Origin: a virus
Length of the DNA: 64,000 nucleotides
Direction: 5' to 3' (one strand)
IMG/VR virus record: IMGVR_UViG_3300025645_000037
Span: 123,283 to 187,282 of that record
Of the stretch, positions 30,806-39,492 are shown in pieces; within the stretch, counting starts at the first letter, position 1, and each line of letters begins with the position of its first letter. The notes under the pieces were generated by a model, which saw only the letters and a program-made list of their open reading frames with translations, ran no database searches and was not told the DNA's origin. Made by a program: the position numbers and the translations under genes.

Positions 30806-33038
30806 AAACCTCTGCCTTAATAAATTCTAACTCTAGTTTGCCGTCGGTTACAGTAACGTTAACAGTGCCGCCTGTTTTAAGTTCCCCGAACAAGATCTCT
30901 TTTGACATAGGGCGTTTTATGTCGTGATCAATAACACGTTTTAGCGGACGCGCCCCCATCAACGGATCGAATCCTTTGTCTACGAGATAATCAAACGCTT
31001 CGTCGGTTGCGTTGATTTTAATGTTCTTGTCTGCAATCTTCTCTTTAAGTTCTAACATAAACTTACCAACAACTTTAAGCATAACTTCCTTTGAAAGTTT
31101 CTTAAAAGTAACAATACCGTCTAGTCTATTACGCAATTCTGGCGAAAAGAATTTATTAAGATCGGTTGAATCGTGTTCTCTAGCTAACTCAGTATTGAAT
31201 CCGATGTTATTCTTCTCGGCACTTTTTGCACCAAGGTTAGTTGTTAGGATCAGTGTAATATTACGAGCATCGGCAGTTTTGCCATTTGACCCTGTAATCT
31301 TACCGTTATCCATGATTTGTAGCAACAATTGACTTATGTCAGGATGAGCCTTTTCGATCTCGTCGAGCAACAATACACAATTTGGATATTCTTGAAGCTG
31401 TGTAATCAACATGCCTGCGTTCTCTTCAAAGCCGACGTATCCAGGAGGTGAACCTAGCAATTTAGATACACTATGTTTCTCCATGTATTCGCTCATGTCA
31501 AACCGTACAAGTTTTACTCCGAGGTTAGCAGCAAGTGCTTTAGCAACCTCAGTTTTGCCAACACCTGTTGGGCCCATGAATACAAACGAACCCACAGGTT
31601 TGTCATCATCTTGCAAACCAGCTTGTGACATTAGTACTTTGTCGACAATCTTCTCAATGGCGTCTTCTTGCCCGAACACAATTGATTTAATATTCTTTTC
31701 GAGATCTTTCATGCCTTCGCCTTCGCGTTCTGCAATACGATCCGCATTCATGTCTACCATAATAGACATTTCAAACTGAATGTTTTCTTTGTCTACAAGC
31801 TTATTTTCAATTTGATCATTAAGTTTAAAGCGTGAACACGCAACATCAATCAAGTCAATAGCTTTATCAGGTAGTTTCTTATCTGGCTGATATTTTATAC
31901 TCAACTTAACAGCTTCTTCGATTGCTGCATCTGTAATAGTTGCACCATGGAATTCTTCGTAGTACTGCTTGATAGCTGTAAGAATCTCAATTGATTCAGC
32001 TGGACTAGGTTCGTCTACGGTAACACGTTGAAAACGACGCATTAATGCCCGGTCTTTTTCAAAGAACTTACGATATTCTTCCCACGTAGTTGAGGCAACA
32101 ATTTTAACATCACCTTTGCCTAATGCCGGTTTAAGCATATTAGCGAGATCATTAGCGCTACTGCTATTTCCTGCACCTGCACCACTAATCATATGTGCTT
32201 CGTCGATGAACATGACACACTTGCCTTTTTTAACAAGTGCACCTAGCACTAGCTTCAATCTTTCTTCGAAGTCACCGCGATATTTTGATCCGGCAAGCAT
32301 TGCACTAATGTCAAGGTTGTACACAGTGTAGTCTTTTAGAAATTCTGGAACAGTGCCGGCAAGGATTTTAACAGCAAGACCTTCAACAATTGCTGTTTTA
32401 CCTACGCCCGGATCGCCGACAAGAATAACATTATTTTTGTTACGACGACCTAATGCTAATGCAATTCGATCTAGTTCTGCTTCTCGAGCAATAACAGGAT
32501 CAATCTTGTTACGCTTTGCTTTTGCGTTCAAATCAACAGTGAACGATTTAAGTGCTTGTTCTTCGGCAGCTGATGCTTCTTCTGCTTCGTACTGTTCTTC
32601 GACCACGCTCTTAACATAGTTAGCAAAATCTGCCTTATTGACATTTCCTTCTTCAAGGTAATAACATGCTGCACTCTTTTTTTCACTAAGGATACTAGAC
32701 ACAACATCTGTTAATAAAATGTCTCTGCCGCCCGCAAATAATACTTGTGTAAATGCACGATTGAGAACACGTTCTACAGTTTGTGTTTTTAATGGCTTGT
32801 ATTGCCCGCAATCGGCGGGCATTAGTAACTCATCCATTTTATTCTTGATCATATTGTTGAGATTTGATTTGATGTACTTAACGTCTGCCCCATATTCATT
32901 TAGAATTGAGACAAACTGTTTGTCGTCTAGCATTGAGTAAAGCAAGTGTTCCAATGTCACGTATTCATGTCGATGTTTCTTTGCTTTTGCAATTGCGCGA
33001 TCAAACGATTTCTTTAGTTCTTCTGACGGTTCTACCAT
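30789..33038 (-). CDS. clpA: ClpA-type AAA+ unfoldase
   Basis: A 749-residue Hsp100 protein with the ClpA order: helical N-domain (residues 1-145), first AAA+ domain with GDPGVGKT (208-215), second with GPTGVGKT (489-496) and Walker B LLLDEIEKAHP. Length matches bacterial ClpA (about 758). The ClpP-docking loop is visible as NNIGFN (IGF, 612-614), so it should dock on a host ClpP; no ClpP is seen in the window. It would feed chosen proteins to degradation or disaggregate them. Own sigma-70 promoter (33058-33085) and AGGAGAATA ribosome site. Confidence 0.9.
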   Translation of the reverse strand: MVEPSEELKKSFDRAIAKAKKHRHEYVTLEHLLYSMLDDKQFVSILNEYGADVKYIKSNLNNMIKNKMDELLMPADCGQYKPLKTQTVERVLNRAFTQVLFAGGRDILLTDVVSSILSEKKSAACYYLEEGNVNKADFANYVKSVVEEQYEAEEASAAEEQALKSFTVDLNAKAKRNKIDPVIAREAELDRIALALGRRNKNNVILVGDPGVGKTAIVEGLAVKILAGTVPEFLKDYTVYNLDISAMLAGSKYRGDFEERLKLVLGALVKKGKCVMFIDEAHMISGAGAGNSSSANDLANMLKPALGKGDVKIVASTTWEEYRKFFEKDRALMRRFQRVTVDEPSPAESIEILTAIKQYYEEFHGATITDAAIEEAVKLSIKYQPDKKLPDKAIDLIDVACSRFKLNDQIENKLVDKENIQFEMSIMVDMNADRIAEREGEGMKDLEKNIKSIVFGQEDAIEKIVDKVLMSQAGLQDDDKPVGSFVFMGPTGVGKTEVAKALAANLGVKLVRFDMSEYMEKHSVSKLLGSPPGYVGFEENAGMLITQLQEYPNCVLLLDEIEKAHPDISQLLLQIMDNGKITGSNGKTADARNITLILTTNLGAKSAEKNNIGFNTELAREHDSTDLNKFFSPELRNRLDGIVTFKKLSKEVMLKVVGKFMLELKEKIADKNIKINATDEAFDYLVDKGFDPLMGARPLKRVIDHDIKRPMSKEILFGELKTGGTVNVTVTDGKLELEFIKAEVYAKED

Positions 33039-33057
33039 GTATATTCTCCTATATCTT

Positions 33058-33085
33058 ATATTACTACAAATAACAAGTAAGTCAA
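33058..33085 (-). promoter_or_regulatory. sigma-70 promoter of clpA
   Basis: TTGACT (33080-33085), 16-base spacer, TAATAT (33058-33063) on the minus strand. The -35 overlaps the stop of the DnaJ gene. Confidence 0.65.
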
Positions 33086-33918
33086 CGATTACTATGGATA
33101 AGTTTTTGAGCTTCTTGAAGTTTTGCTCTAGCTTCGTCTGATGTTATTTTTGGAATTGTTGCTGTTACTCTAATTAATAACCTGCCTGGTTTGTTAGTGT
33201 TGATATCTGTTAATCCGTGTTCTGGTATACTAAACACAGCACCATTCTTTGAACCTGTTAATACACGAAGCTTTATTTGTCGTCCGTCTAGCATAGTTAC
33301 ATTAGTGGTTGTTCCTAATATCATATCAAGAGCATCTACTTCTATCTCTGTTATTAAATCATTGTTGTCTCTTGCCCATCCGTCTTCGTACTGTATTGTT
33401 ATTATAACATATAAGTCGCCGCGTGGAACATTAAGCGGACCAATATCTCCTAAGCCTGCATATCGTATCTTCATACCTTCACGCACACCTTTTGGAATTT
33501 CTACTTCGACTGATTCTTTCTCTCCATTTAGCAACGAATAGGAAGCAATAATACTCTTGCCTAGTAGCACATCTTTGAGGAAGATAGATGCTTTGATACT
33601 AATATCTCTACCTCGTGTTGGTGTTCGGTGTTGCCTAAATGCTTGCCCGAATATTTCATCAAGGTTAATTTCATTGCCGTGTCGTGAGCCGCCGAAGCCG
33701 CCGGAGTGTTTAAACGGATTTTGAACAGGAGGCTCGTCGTATGCAGCTCTGCGTCCTGGATCCTTTAATATGTCGTACGCTTCGTTTAATTGTTGAAATT
33801 CTAACGGGTCGCCGCCTGCATCTGGATGTTTCTTCTTAGCAAGTTTTTTAAAAGCACTTTTAATATCAGCAGCTGATGCCGATTTATCGACACCGAGAAT
33901 TTTATAATAATCATTCAT
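33082..33918 (-). CDS. DnaJ/CbpA-like co-chaperone
   Basis: About 278 residues from the ATG at 33918, where the J-domain begins (NDYYKILGVDKSAS); a longer frame runs to 34005 over the upstream gene. The J-domain has the HPD motif in KKKHPDAGGD. There is no cysteine zinc-finger, so it is a type II (CbpA-like) protein: J-domain, glycine-rich linker, then two substrate-binding C-terminal domains. It would recruit host DnaK. The start is preceded by CGTAAATA only 5 bases upstream and no ribosome site. ClpA follows downstream. Confidence 0.88.
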   Translation of the reverse strand: MNDYYKILGVDKSASAADIKSAFKKLAKKKHPDAGGDPLEFQQLNEAYDILKDPGRRAAYDEPPVQNPFKHSGGFGGSRHGNEINLDEIFGQAFRQHRTPTRGRDISIKASIFLKDVLLGKSIIASYSLLNGEKESVEVEIPKGVREGMKIRYAGLGDIGPLNVPRGDLYVIITIQYEDGWARDNNDLITEIEVDALDMILGTTTNVTMLDGRQIKLRVLTGSKNGAVFSIPEHGLTDINTNKPGRLLIRVTATIPKITSDEARAKLQEAQKLIHSNR

Positions 33919-33923
33919 ATAAG

Positions 33924-33931
33924 TATTTACG
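33924..33931 (-). promoter_or_regulatory. late-type box CGTAAATA at a leaderless start
   Basis: CGTAAATA followed by CTTAT and ATG (33918); no ribosome site is visible in front of the J-domain start. Confidence 0.45.
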
Positions 33932-33937
33932 TAATAC

Positions 33938-34366
33938 TTACTCTCTAGGACCTCGTCCTGATCCAACATACAAGCCAAACCAAGCAGCACCGGCACCAAC
34001 GACAACGCTTATGAGTCCACTTTGTTCCATAGTAGGGTCTGGTAACATTATGTACCATTCGACGACTCTATAAAGAATGTATATGTAGATTGAAATAAAC
34101 AGCCGCGGAAACGGACGCCAGCTATCAATTGCTCTAGCTAAATGAATCCATTTACTAAATGGATTGGGTCCTAGATCTCTTGCAGTAGCATCGACTTCGA
34201 GATCTAGCTTAATTTTTCGAGTTACTCCATTTTCGCCATTTTCAATTATAATATCATGCGAGTTATCGTCCGGCGCGTTATTACCTCTGTATGTCTTTGT
34301 TTCTTCGTATGCTGGTTCATTATAGTCATCGTGACTATCGTAATCATCCGGGTGCCTTCTTGGCAT
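33938..34366 (-). CDS. membrane protein, candidate holin
   Basis: A 142-residue protein. The first 80 residues are hydrophilic and probably disordered (PDDYDSHDDYNEP, TYRGNNAPDDNSHD), followed by two hydrophobic segments (LFISIYIYILYRVVEW and ISVVVGAGAAWFGLYVG). It is beside the endolysin and spanin genes and has a late promoter, which makes holin or another lysis role possible. No clear holin family is recognised. Exact TATAAATA 28 bases upstream. Confidence 0.65.
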   Translation of the reverse strand: MPRRHPDDYDSHDDYNEPAYEETKTYRGNNAPDDNSHDIIIENGENGVTRKIKLDLEVDATARDLGPNPFSKWIHLARAIDSWRPFPRLFISIYIYILYRVVEWYIMLPDPTMEQSGLISVVVGAGAAWFGLYVGSGRGPRE

Positions 34367-34393
34367 GGGGTTGCCCTCCCTATATTCTATACG

Positions 34394-34401
34394 TATTTAT
34401 A
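34394..34401 (-). promoter_or_regulatory. late promoter box, exact TATAAATA
   Basis: An exact T4 late octamer on the minus strand, 28 bases before the membrane protein starting at 34366, with a GGAGGGCAACCCC leader. Confidence 0.7.
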
Positions 34402-34410
34402 AGAAGGTGC

Positions 34411-34872
34411 TTAGTTGTTACGGCTGAATATAGAAGTACTGGAACTAGAGCGTCTGTTATTTTCTTCGGCTATTTGTTGTTCGATAGTAGCAAGCTGCCG
34501 TTGTGCTGCTTCTAATTTTTCTTCGGCGTTTAAATAGTAGCGCCCATAAGAAGCAATAATAGTTTTTTGCTGCTGAATGTATCGTCTAACGTCTGCAAGA
34601 TTAAGAGACAACGCCTCGTACCCTTCGTCTGACAATCCAAACAATACAGGATCTTTACCGTCTGCTTTAAGTTGATCAAATGCTGATTGCGCATTATCTT
34701 CTGTTACAATAATCCATTTTATTTCTCTTAGTTTAAGAGTGTCTGCGGCAGGCAGAGTTAATTGTGGCTTTTCTACAGGACTAGTTGAAATCTCAATTGG
34801 ATTTACTTTGTCGCCGCAAGATGCTACAAATAGCACACTTACAACAATTAATGTCTTTAATAATACGTTCAT
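34411..34872 (-). CDS. lipoprotein, outer-membrane spanin-like (Rz1 type)
   Basis: About 153 residues from the ATG at 34872, which overlaps the preceding stop (ATGA); longer starts at 34884 and 34896 are less likely. LLKTLIVVSVLFVASC is a lipoprotein signal with a VASC lipobox, followed by a hydrophilic Pro-containing region and a helical coiled-coil C-terminus (AQRQLATIEQQIAEEN). Together with the overlapping inner-membrane coiled-coil protein it forms a two-gene spanin pair in the lysis cassette, which would fuse inner and outer membranes at the end of infection. It is longer than lambda Rz1. Confidence 0.7.
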   Translation of the reverse strand: MNVLLKTLIVVSVLFVASCGDKVNPIEISTSPVEKPQLTLPAADTLKLREIKWIIVTEDNAQSAFDQLKADGKDPVLFGLSDEGYEALSLNLADVRRYIQQQKTIIASYGRYYLNAEEKLEAAQRQLATIEQQIAEENNRRSSSSTSIFSRNN

Positions 34873-35333
34873 TGTCTTTTCCATAGCCACGGACATTCAG
34901 AGTTAAAGTCTCTTGCTGAAGTAGCGTTTCTTTCCTTGTCGGTTAGTCTTGCTCCACTTAACAATTCGAAGCATCTTGCTGCCTTTTCGCTTGCATTGTT
35001 TATCACACGTTCTACTAACTTTGGTTTACCGTTAGCAAGTACACCTATGTCATTTTTGCTCAGGCGGTCCTGCAATTCTGCATTTTGATCTCTAGCAGCT
35101 TGAAATTCAGTATTCACTTGCGTTAGTTCTATCGTAACTTTGGCATAGTCTTCCTGTAGTGTATTAATAGTTTCTTCGTTTAATTCTATTGCTGTTTCTA
35201 ACTTTGCGTTGTTTTGATTTAATGTCGCAATGGTTGCTTGTGAGCTAGTGTAATAAAAATAAAAACCAACCAGAAGCACAGCGATAATTGCCATAAACAC
35301 TCCGGCAATTTTGAATCCAATCCCTCCAAACAT
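34869..35333 (-). CDS. inner-membrane spanin-like protein (Rz type)
   Basis: A 154-residue protein with one N-terminal membrane segment (FKIAGVFMAIIAVLLVGFYFYY) and a long coiled coil (about residues 35-95: TLNQNNAKLETAIELNEE, ...DQNAELQDRLS). The C-terminus is globular with two cysteines (ARCFELL, NSECPW). The pair with the following lipoprotein is the usual i-spanin/o-spanin design. It overlaps the endolysin by one base. Confidence 0.7.
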   Translation of the reverse strand: MFGGIGFKIAGVFMAIIAVLLVGFYFYYTSSQATIATLNQNNAKLETAIELNEETINTLQEDYAKVTIELTQVNTEFQAARDQNAELQDRLSKNDIGVLANGKPKLVERVINNASEKAARCFELLSGARLTDKERNATSARDFNSECPWLWKRQ

Positions 35334-36187
35334 CAGCCTAGCAACTTCTTTAATGTGTTTGGTCCGGCAACGCCGTCGGGCACTAAACCGTTAGCAGCTT
35401 GCCAATTCTTTAATGCATTTGCAGTCCCGTGCCCGAATATACCATCAACGTCTGTTCGTAATGCACGTTGGATGGCTGTAACAGTGTCGCCTTGCGATCC
35501 GATCTTTACTGTTGAATACGATGCCTTGGTTCTCGGATCATAACTAGTAGATCCAGTCACAGTTTTGAATACACGCAATGCTCGTCTGTAAAGTGCAGCA
35601 CGTTCTAGCTTGCCGTGATCGCCGCCATTGATTAATTTTGTCATTCTGTCAATATCGCCCCGGTCTGCAACATCATTTAATTTTCTTGAATCCCAAAACC
35701 AGCAAGCTGAATCTAATGCGCCCTTCTTTGTACCGACGTATTCAACTGCTTCGTCGAGGTCCATTTCCATTGCTTTAGCAAACTGTGTGTAATTGTATTT
35801 GCCAGTAAGTTGAATGATCCCTCTGCCACGATATCGCCATCCGTCGCCTGACGCAATATTGCCATTATCCATACGGTTTGCATATACTATGTTTGCAATC
35901 TTTTCCGGCTGCCGGTGATACTGCGTTGCGTCTCGTCCGGCGCGTCTAAAATATTTAGGAAATACCTGATTTAGTCGAGTTGCAGAATAGTTAAGGTTCT
36001 CATTTAACATTTGATAGTCACTGCTTTCGTATGCAGTTTGTGCAATAAATCCCGCCACTCTTAGCGTAGTGTTAATATCCCACAATGGAAGTATTTCGTT
36101 CATTGCTCTAAACCATTCCCTGGGTTCTTTATTTCTTGGTAATAATTCTCGAACTTGATTTTCAGTAAAGTTAAACTTAAAGTTCAT
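35333..36187 (-). CDS. GH19-type endolysin with peptidoglycan-binding domain
   Basis: A 284-residue endolysin. Residues about 40-215 resemble GH19 chitinase-like lysozymes: IAQTAYESSDYQMLNENLNYSA with the two catalytic glutamates (E54, E63), then RYRGRGIIQLTGKYNY. Residues about 225-282 are a peptidoglycan-binding repeat domain (KIGSQGDTVTAIQRAL, DGIFGHGTANALKNWQ, DGVAGPNTLKKLLG). It would cut the cell wall for release. No signal peptide, so it needs a holin. Overlaps the i-spanin gene by one base. Confidence 0.88.
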   Translation of the reverse strand: MNFKFNFTENQVRELLPRNKEPREWFRAMNEILPLWDINTTLRVAGFIAQTAYESSDYQMLNENLNYSATRLNQVFPKYFRRAGRDATQYHRQPEKIANIVYANRMDNGNIASGDGWRYRGRGIIQLTGKYNYTQFAKAMEMDLDEAVEYVGTKKGALDSACWFWDSRKLNDVADRGDIDRMTKLINGGDHGKLERAALYRRALRVFKTVTGSTSYDPRTKASYSTVKIGSQGDTVTAIQRALRTDVDGIFGHGTANALKNWQAANGLVPDGVAGPNTLKKLLG

Positions 36188-36196
36188 TATCGCTCC

Positions 36197-36910
36197 TTAA
36201 AGACGTTCTAGCACTAACGTCTTTTCTTTATTTTCTATGGTAATTTTCTTACCATATTTTGTTATGTTGTAATCGCCGATGTATTTGGTTAGGTATATAA
36301 TCTCTGCCCAATCATTAAAGTTTATAGTTTCGGTGATTGATTCTCTAATGTCTGTGCTGTCGCCAAAATCTAATACTTTAAAGTATACTGCTTCTGCATA
36401 CATTTTTTTAATAGTAAGCAACTCGTCGTCGAGTTTGACTTCTTCTACAAAACTTCTGCTAAAGAAATCTTTGTAATTGTCAATAACCGATTCAGTAACA
36501 CGCAAGTCATATGCATCAGGATCAGTCGGAACTTCGCCTTCGAGTTCTTCTCTTGTTGCAGGATGACTGCGAAAATTCTTACGATATCTAAAACGTATGT
36601 CATCTAAGTTAGCAAGTTTTCCGACACCGTCGACGATGTTAAGTATGCAATCAATCGCATCTCGGTTCCGTTCAATCTCAATAAACACACGATACTTGCC
36701 GTCATCTTGCTCGCCTGCTGTTGCATCAGCGTCTAGTACAAACTCATAACCTGCTTCGACAAATTTAACAAAATCGTCTGCAGGTTCTTTGTCGTGTACT
36801 ACAAAGCTTAAGGTAATAATATCTGCGTCTTCGCCCATCTTTGATTTGTATTCGTCAATCTCAAATACATGATGTACAAGGTTATTAAGATCGCCTTTGA
36901 GTAATCCCAT
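36197..36910 (-). CDS. conserved hypothetical phage protein
   Basis: A 237-residue acidic protein with a beta-alpha pattern (ADIITLSFVVHDKEPADDF, KYRVFIEIERNRDAIDCIL, DDIRFRYRKNFRSHPAT). It is the type of late protein that I recall next to the following gene in marine T4-like phages, without a function. It overlaps the upstream gene by one base and is separated by 9 bases from the endolysin. Confidence 0.75.
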   Translation of the reverse strand: MGLLKGDLNNLVHHVFEIDEYKSKMGEDADIITLSFVVHDKEPADDFVKFVEAGYEFVLDADATAGEQDDGKYRVFIEIERNRDAIDCILNIVDGVGKLANLDDIRFRYRKNFRSHPATREELEGEVPTDPDAYDLRVTESVIDNYKDFFSRSFVEEVKLDDELLTIKKMYAEAVYFKVLDFGDSTDIRESITETINFNDWAEIIYLTKYIGDYNITKYGKKITIENKEKTLVLERL

Positions 36911-37461
36911 TATAGTGTAACCCCTTCTTCGCCTGCAGGTTCGTCACCGCCTAATTCTGGTTCCATTTCTGGTTCTGCCATCAAATCCGCGTCTTGATCT
37001 TCTTGCGGCGCGATCTCTTGCTTTTCGATTTCTTGATCAAGATAATCTCTATGACCGCCGTAAATATCTTTGATTAATTTCTTTGGCATTTTGATCTCAA
37101 CAAACCACACTGGCTTTTGATCTAGTTTGCCTTTTTGTGTACCCGGACGTACATCGTCTGGCTCGACGATTGGCCTAGGAACAACTACATAATCCTTTTT
37201 ATACTTAACTGTGCAGTCATAATCTAACAAACGCTTGCCGCCCATTGGATCAGGCATCTTATCACGTGGCCACATAAATGCGCAAGTTACCCAATAGCGT
37301 TCTACACGAGGACCCATAACAAGCTCACCGTCTTCCCAGTTTTCGTAGACGTATAAGTCTAGTTCATCGATTACCCTTTCAAAGTCTTTGAGAATTTCAA
37401 ATGAGTTCGGAGTCTCAGTGATGTTCTCAATATTTTTTAGGATGTCTAACATATCGTACAT
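36910..37461 (-). CDS. conserved hypothetical phage protein
   Basis: About 183 residues from the ATG at 37461, chosen because AAGGAC lies 7 bases before it; an upstream in-frame start at 37485 is less likely. Segments ELDLYVYENWEDGELVMGP, RYWVTCAFMWP and PVWFVEIKMPKKL are conserved in marine T4-like phages by recollection; function unknown. The last 40 residues are an acidic disordered tail. A late-type box lies 26 bases upstream. Confidence 0.75.
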   Translation of the reverse strand: MYDMLDILKNIENITETPNSFEILKDFERVIDELDLYVYENWEDGELVMGPRVERYWVTCAFMWPRDKMPDPMGGKRLLDYDCTVKYKKDYVVVPRPIVEPDDVRPGTQKGKLDQKPVWFVEIKMPKKLIKDIYGGHRDYLDQEIEKQEIAPQEDQDADLMAEPEMEPELGGDEPAGEEGVTL

Positions 37462-37486
37462 AATTTGTCCTTCGTGGCTATACACT

Positions 37487-37494
37487 TATTTAGC
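37487..37494 (-). promoter_or_regulatory. late-type box GCTAAATA
   Basis: GCTAAATA on the minus strand, 26 bases before the gene at 37461. It differs from TATAAATA at the first two bases, like the CCTAAATA boxes elsewhere here. Confidence 0.45.
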
Positions 37495-37537
37495 GTAATG
37501 AAATTTTTATAGTTGCGCTTTTATCTTTTTTTGATTC

Positions 37538-37570
37538 GGTAAATATCATGTAGGAAGAAAACATTCCTAC
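37538..37570 (+). promoter_or_regulatory. possible late box and 5' hairpin of phoH
   Basis: GGTAAATA (37538-37545) on the plus strand is followed 4 bases later by a hairpin, GTAGGAA and TTCCTAC (37550-37570), and then by AAGGAGG and ATG of phoH. If transcription starts about 5 bases after the box, the mRNA would begin with this hairpin. There is no U-run, so it is not a terminator. Confidence 0.4.
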
Positions 37571-37592
37571 GCAATCCATTAAGGAGGATTTT

Positions 37593-38324
37593 ATGGGTGC
37601 TAAAAGGAAAACCAATCGCGGAAACAACAACAGTAACAAAAACGAAAGGTACCTAAACGTAGTAAATATAGACTTCGAAAAAAAGAAAAAAGAAGTCAAA
37701 ATTATCCCAAGAGGAGTTAATCAAGAAAATTATGTATTTCAACTCCTTGATCCACAAACCAACATTACATTTGGAATAGGACCAGCAGGCACGGGTAAAA
37801 CCATGTTAGCTGTACTAGTGGCTATCAAGAAGTTCAAAGACGGCGACGTTGATAAGATCATTGTAACACGACCAGCTTGCAGTGTAGACGAGGACCTAGG
37901 ATTTTTACCAGGAACACTGGAAGAAAAAATGGCTCCGTGGACGCGTCCGATCTTTGATGTTCTACGCGAATACTTTACAGCAAGAGAGCTAGAAGGTATG
38001 TTAGCAGAAGGAGTTCTCGAAATTGCGCCATTAGCTTATATGCGCGGACGCACTTTTAAAGATTCTTACATTATTGCAGACGAGATGCAAAACGCTACGC
38101 CTAGTCAAATGAAGATGTTGCTAACTAGAATCGGACAAGGTTCCGAGATGGCAGTAACAGGCGACCTTGCACAAGCGGACAGGCAAAGTGATAATGGCTT
38201 GTTAGATTTCATTAAGAAAATCAATAACAAGCCATCTAATCGTATTACTGTAGTGCAGTTCCAAGGCTGTGACATTGAACGTCACGAAGCTGTAAAAGAA
38301 GTCCTAGAACTTTACGGTGACTAA
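37593..38324 (+). CDS. phoH: PhoH-like ATPase
   Basis: A 243-residue PhoH-family ATPase, the only plus-strand gene between 2.7 and 58 kb. Walker A is GPAGTGKT (residues 63-70), then VTRPACSVDEDLGFLPG, which is the conserved PhoH signature, and a Walker B region IIADEMQNATPSQ. The first 20 residues are basic and disordered. Common in marine phages; possibly a nucleic-acid-linked helicase or RNA-binding ATPase, role in phage unclear. Excellent AAGGAGG ribosome site. Confidence 0.9.
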   Translation: MGAKRKTNRGNNNSNKNERYLNVVNIDFEKKKKEVKIIPRGVNQENYVFQLLDPQTNITFGIGPAGTGKTMLAVLVAIKKFKDGDVDKIIVTRPACSVDEDLGFLPGTLEEKMAPWTRPIFDVLREYFTARELEGMLAEGVLEIAPLAYMRGRTFKDSYIIADEMQNATPSQMKMLLTRIGQGSEMAVTGDLAQADRQSDNGLLDFIKKINNKPSNRITVVQFQGCDIERHEAVKEVLELYGD

Positions 38325-38332
38325 CTATTATT

Positions 38333-38354
38333 GTGAGGGGTCAATTCCCCTCAC
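38333..38354. terminator. bidirectional terminator between phoH and thyA
   Basis: GTGAGGGG and CCCCTCAC form a perfect 8-base-pair stem with a 6-base loop between the convergent phoH and thyA genes. The right arm overlaps the thyA stop codon. No clear U-run on either side. Confidence 0.6.
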
Positions 38355-39217
38355 ACTGCCATCGGTGCTTTAATACTATCCATTGGATCATAGTTGATTA
38401 ATTTATAATCACTTGGTACAGTCTTTGCAATCTCTTTTAGATTATTAAATGCAGGCATAAGCAAATGCGGACCTGGCATAGGCGTGCGAGTAATTTGTTC
38501 CTTAACTTGATCCATGTGATTCTGATAGATGTGACAATCCCCACCTGTCCAAATAAAGTCACCTACTTTAAGTTCAAGCAACTGTGCAATCATGTGTGTA
38601 AGTAGGCTATATGATGCAATATTAAATGGCACGCCGAGAAACATATCTGCTGAGCGCTGGTACAACTGGCAGCTTAATTCACCGTCTTGTACATGAAATT
38701 GAAACAAACAGTGACACGGCGGTAACGCCATAATGTTAATAACATCTGCATTCCATGCACTTACAACATGCCTGCGTCCTTCGGGATCGTAATGCAAGCT
38801 TTCAAGTACTTGTGAAATTTGATCTACATAACCTAACTTTGCATCCCAAGAACGCCATTGACCACCGTATACTGGTCCGAGATCTTTTTCTATGTCTGTG
38901 TTAGTGTGTCCGAGTGCAGCGCCTTGGTTGTCTGCGTTTGCAGTCCATATTGTAGTCTTGCCTATGAGTTCTTCACGAGGCTTGCCGTAATGTATTTCAG
39001 CTAGTCTGCGTTCGTCGGTTGACCCTTCGAGCATCCACAATAGTTCGCTAACAACAGATTTCCATGCTAGCTTCTTTGTAGTTACTGCGGGGAATTCTTT
39101 GCGCAAATTAAATCGCATCTGGTAACCGAACACTCCGCGCGTTCCTACGCCGGTCCTGTCTCCGCGATCCTTGCCGTTTTCTAGAATGTATTCTAGTGCG
39201 TTTAAATATTCTTTCAT
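38351..39217 (-). CDS. thyA: thymidylate synthase
   Basis: A 288-residue ThyA: RGDRTGVGTRGVFGYQMRF at the N-terminus, PPCHCLFQF with the catalytic cysteine, QRSADMFLGVPFNIASY with the folate/dUMP-binding residues and DCHIYQNHMDQ. It makes dTMP from dUMP using methylene-tetrahydrofolate; the folA gene nearby regenerates the folate. Its first codons (39174-39217) have a 40/44-identical copy at 39508-39551, part of a duplication scar. ATG overlaps the stop upstream (ATGA). Confidence 0.95.
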   Translation of the reverse strand: MKEYLNALEYILENGKDRGDRTGVGTRGVFGYQMRFNLRKEFPAVTTKKLAWKSVVSELLWMLEGSTDERRLAEIHYGKPREELIGKTTIWTANADNQGAALGHTNTDIEKDLGPVYGGQWRSWDAKLGYVDQISQVLESLHYDPEGRRHVVSAWNADVINIMALPPCHCLFQFHVQDGELSCQLYQRSADMFLGVPFNIASYSLLTHMIAQLLELKVGDFIWTGGDCHIYQNHMDQVKEQITRTPMPGPHLLMPAFNNLKEIAKTVPSDYKLINYDPMDSIKAPMAV

Positions 39218-39492
39218 AGTGGGTCCTTTTTAATTCCTGCTTGCTCTCTTAATAAATATAGTGTAAACTCTTTTTCAGTATAAAATTCATATTCGTTGTG
39301 AACCATTCCGGGCTCGCTAAGATTAATTGGTTCAAACGACGAAGTTACTTTAAAATAGTATTCTCTCCATATACGTTTATTAGAAATAATCCGTGGCAGC
39401 CAAGCATATTTTTTTTGAGCAATGGTTTCACGAAACCAGCCATTGTTCTTTTCCAATGAAAACTTTTTAATAACTATTGTATCCTTGGCCAT
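39214..39492 (-). CDS. hypothetical small protein, paralog of the gene at 39551
   Basis: A 92-residue protein, aromatic-rich. From residue 27 it resembles the next gene upstream: KKYAWLPRIISNKRIW, and near the end EKEFTLYLLREQ with KK after, against KRFAYLPTRLDSGWIW and EKDETIYLLTNQ with KK. The ATG lies at the same place in the duplicated folA 3' end. I interpret the two as diverged copies of one accessory gene from a tandem duplication. Function unknown. Confidence 0.7.
   Translation of the reverse strand: MAKDTIVIKKFSLEKNNGWFRETIAQKKYAWLPRIISNKRIWREYYFKVTSSFEPINLSEPGMVHNEYEFYTEKEFTLYLLREQAGIKKDPL

Noticed and set aside
37550-37570. Hairpin before phoH as a terminator
   Set aside because: No U-run follows on either strand; it is better explained as a 5' mRNA hairpin.
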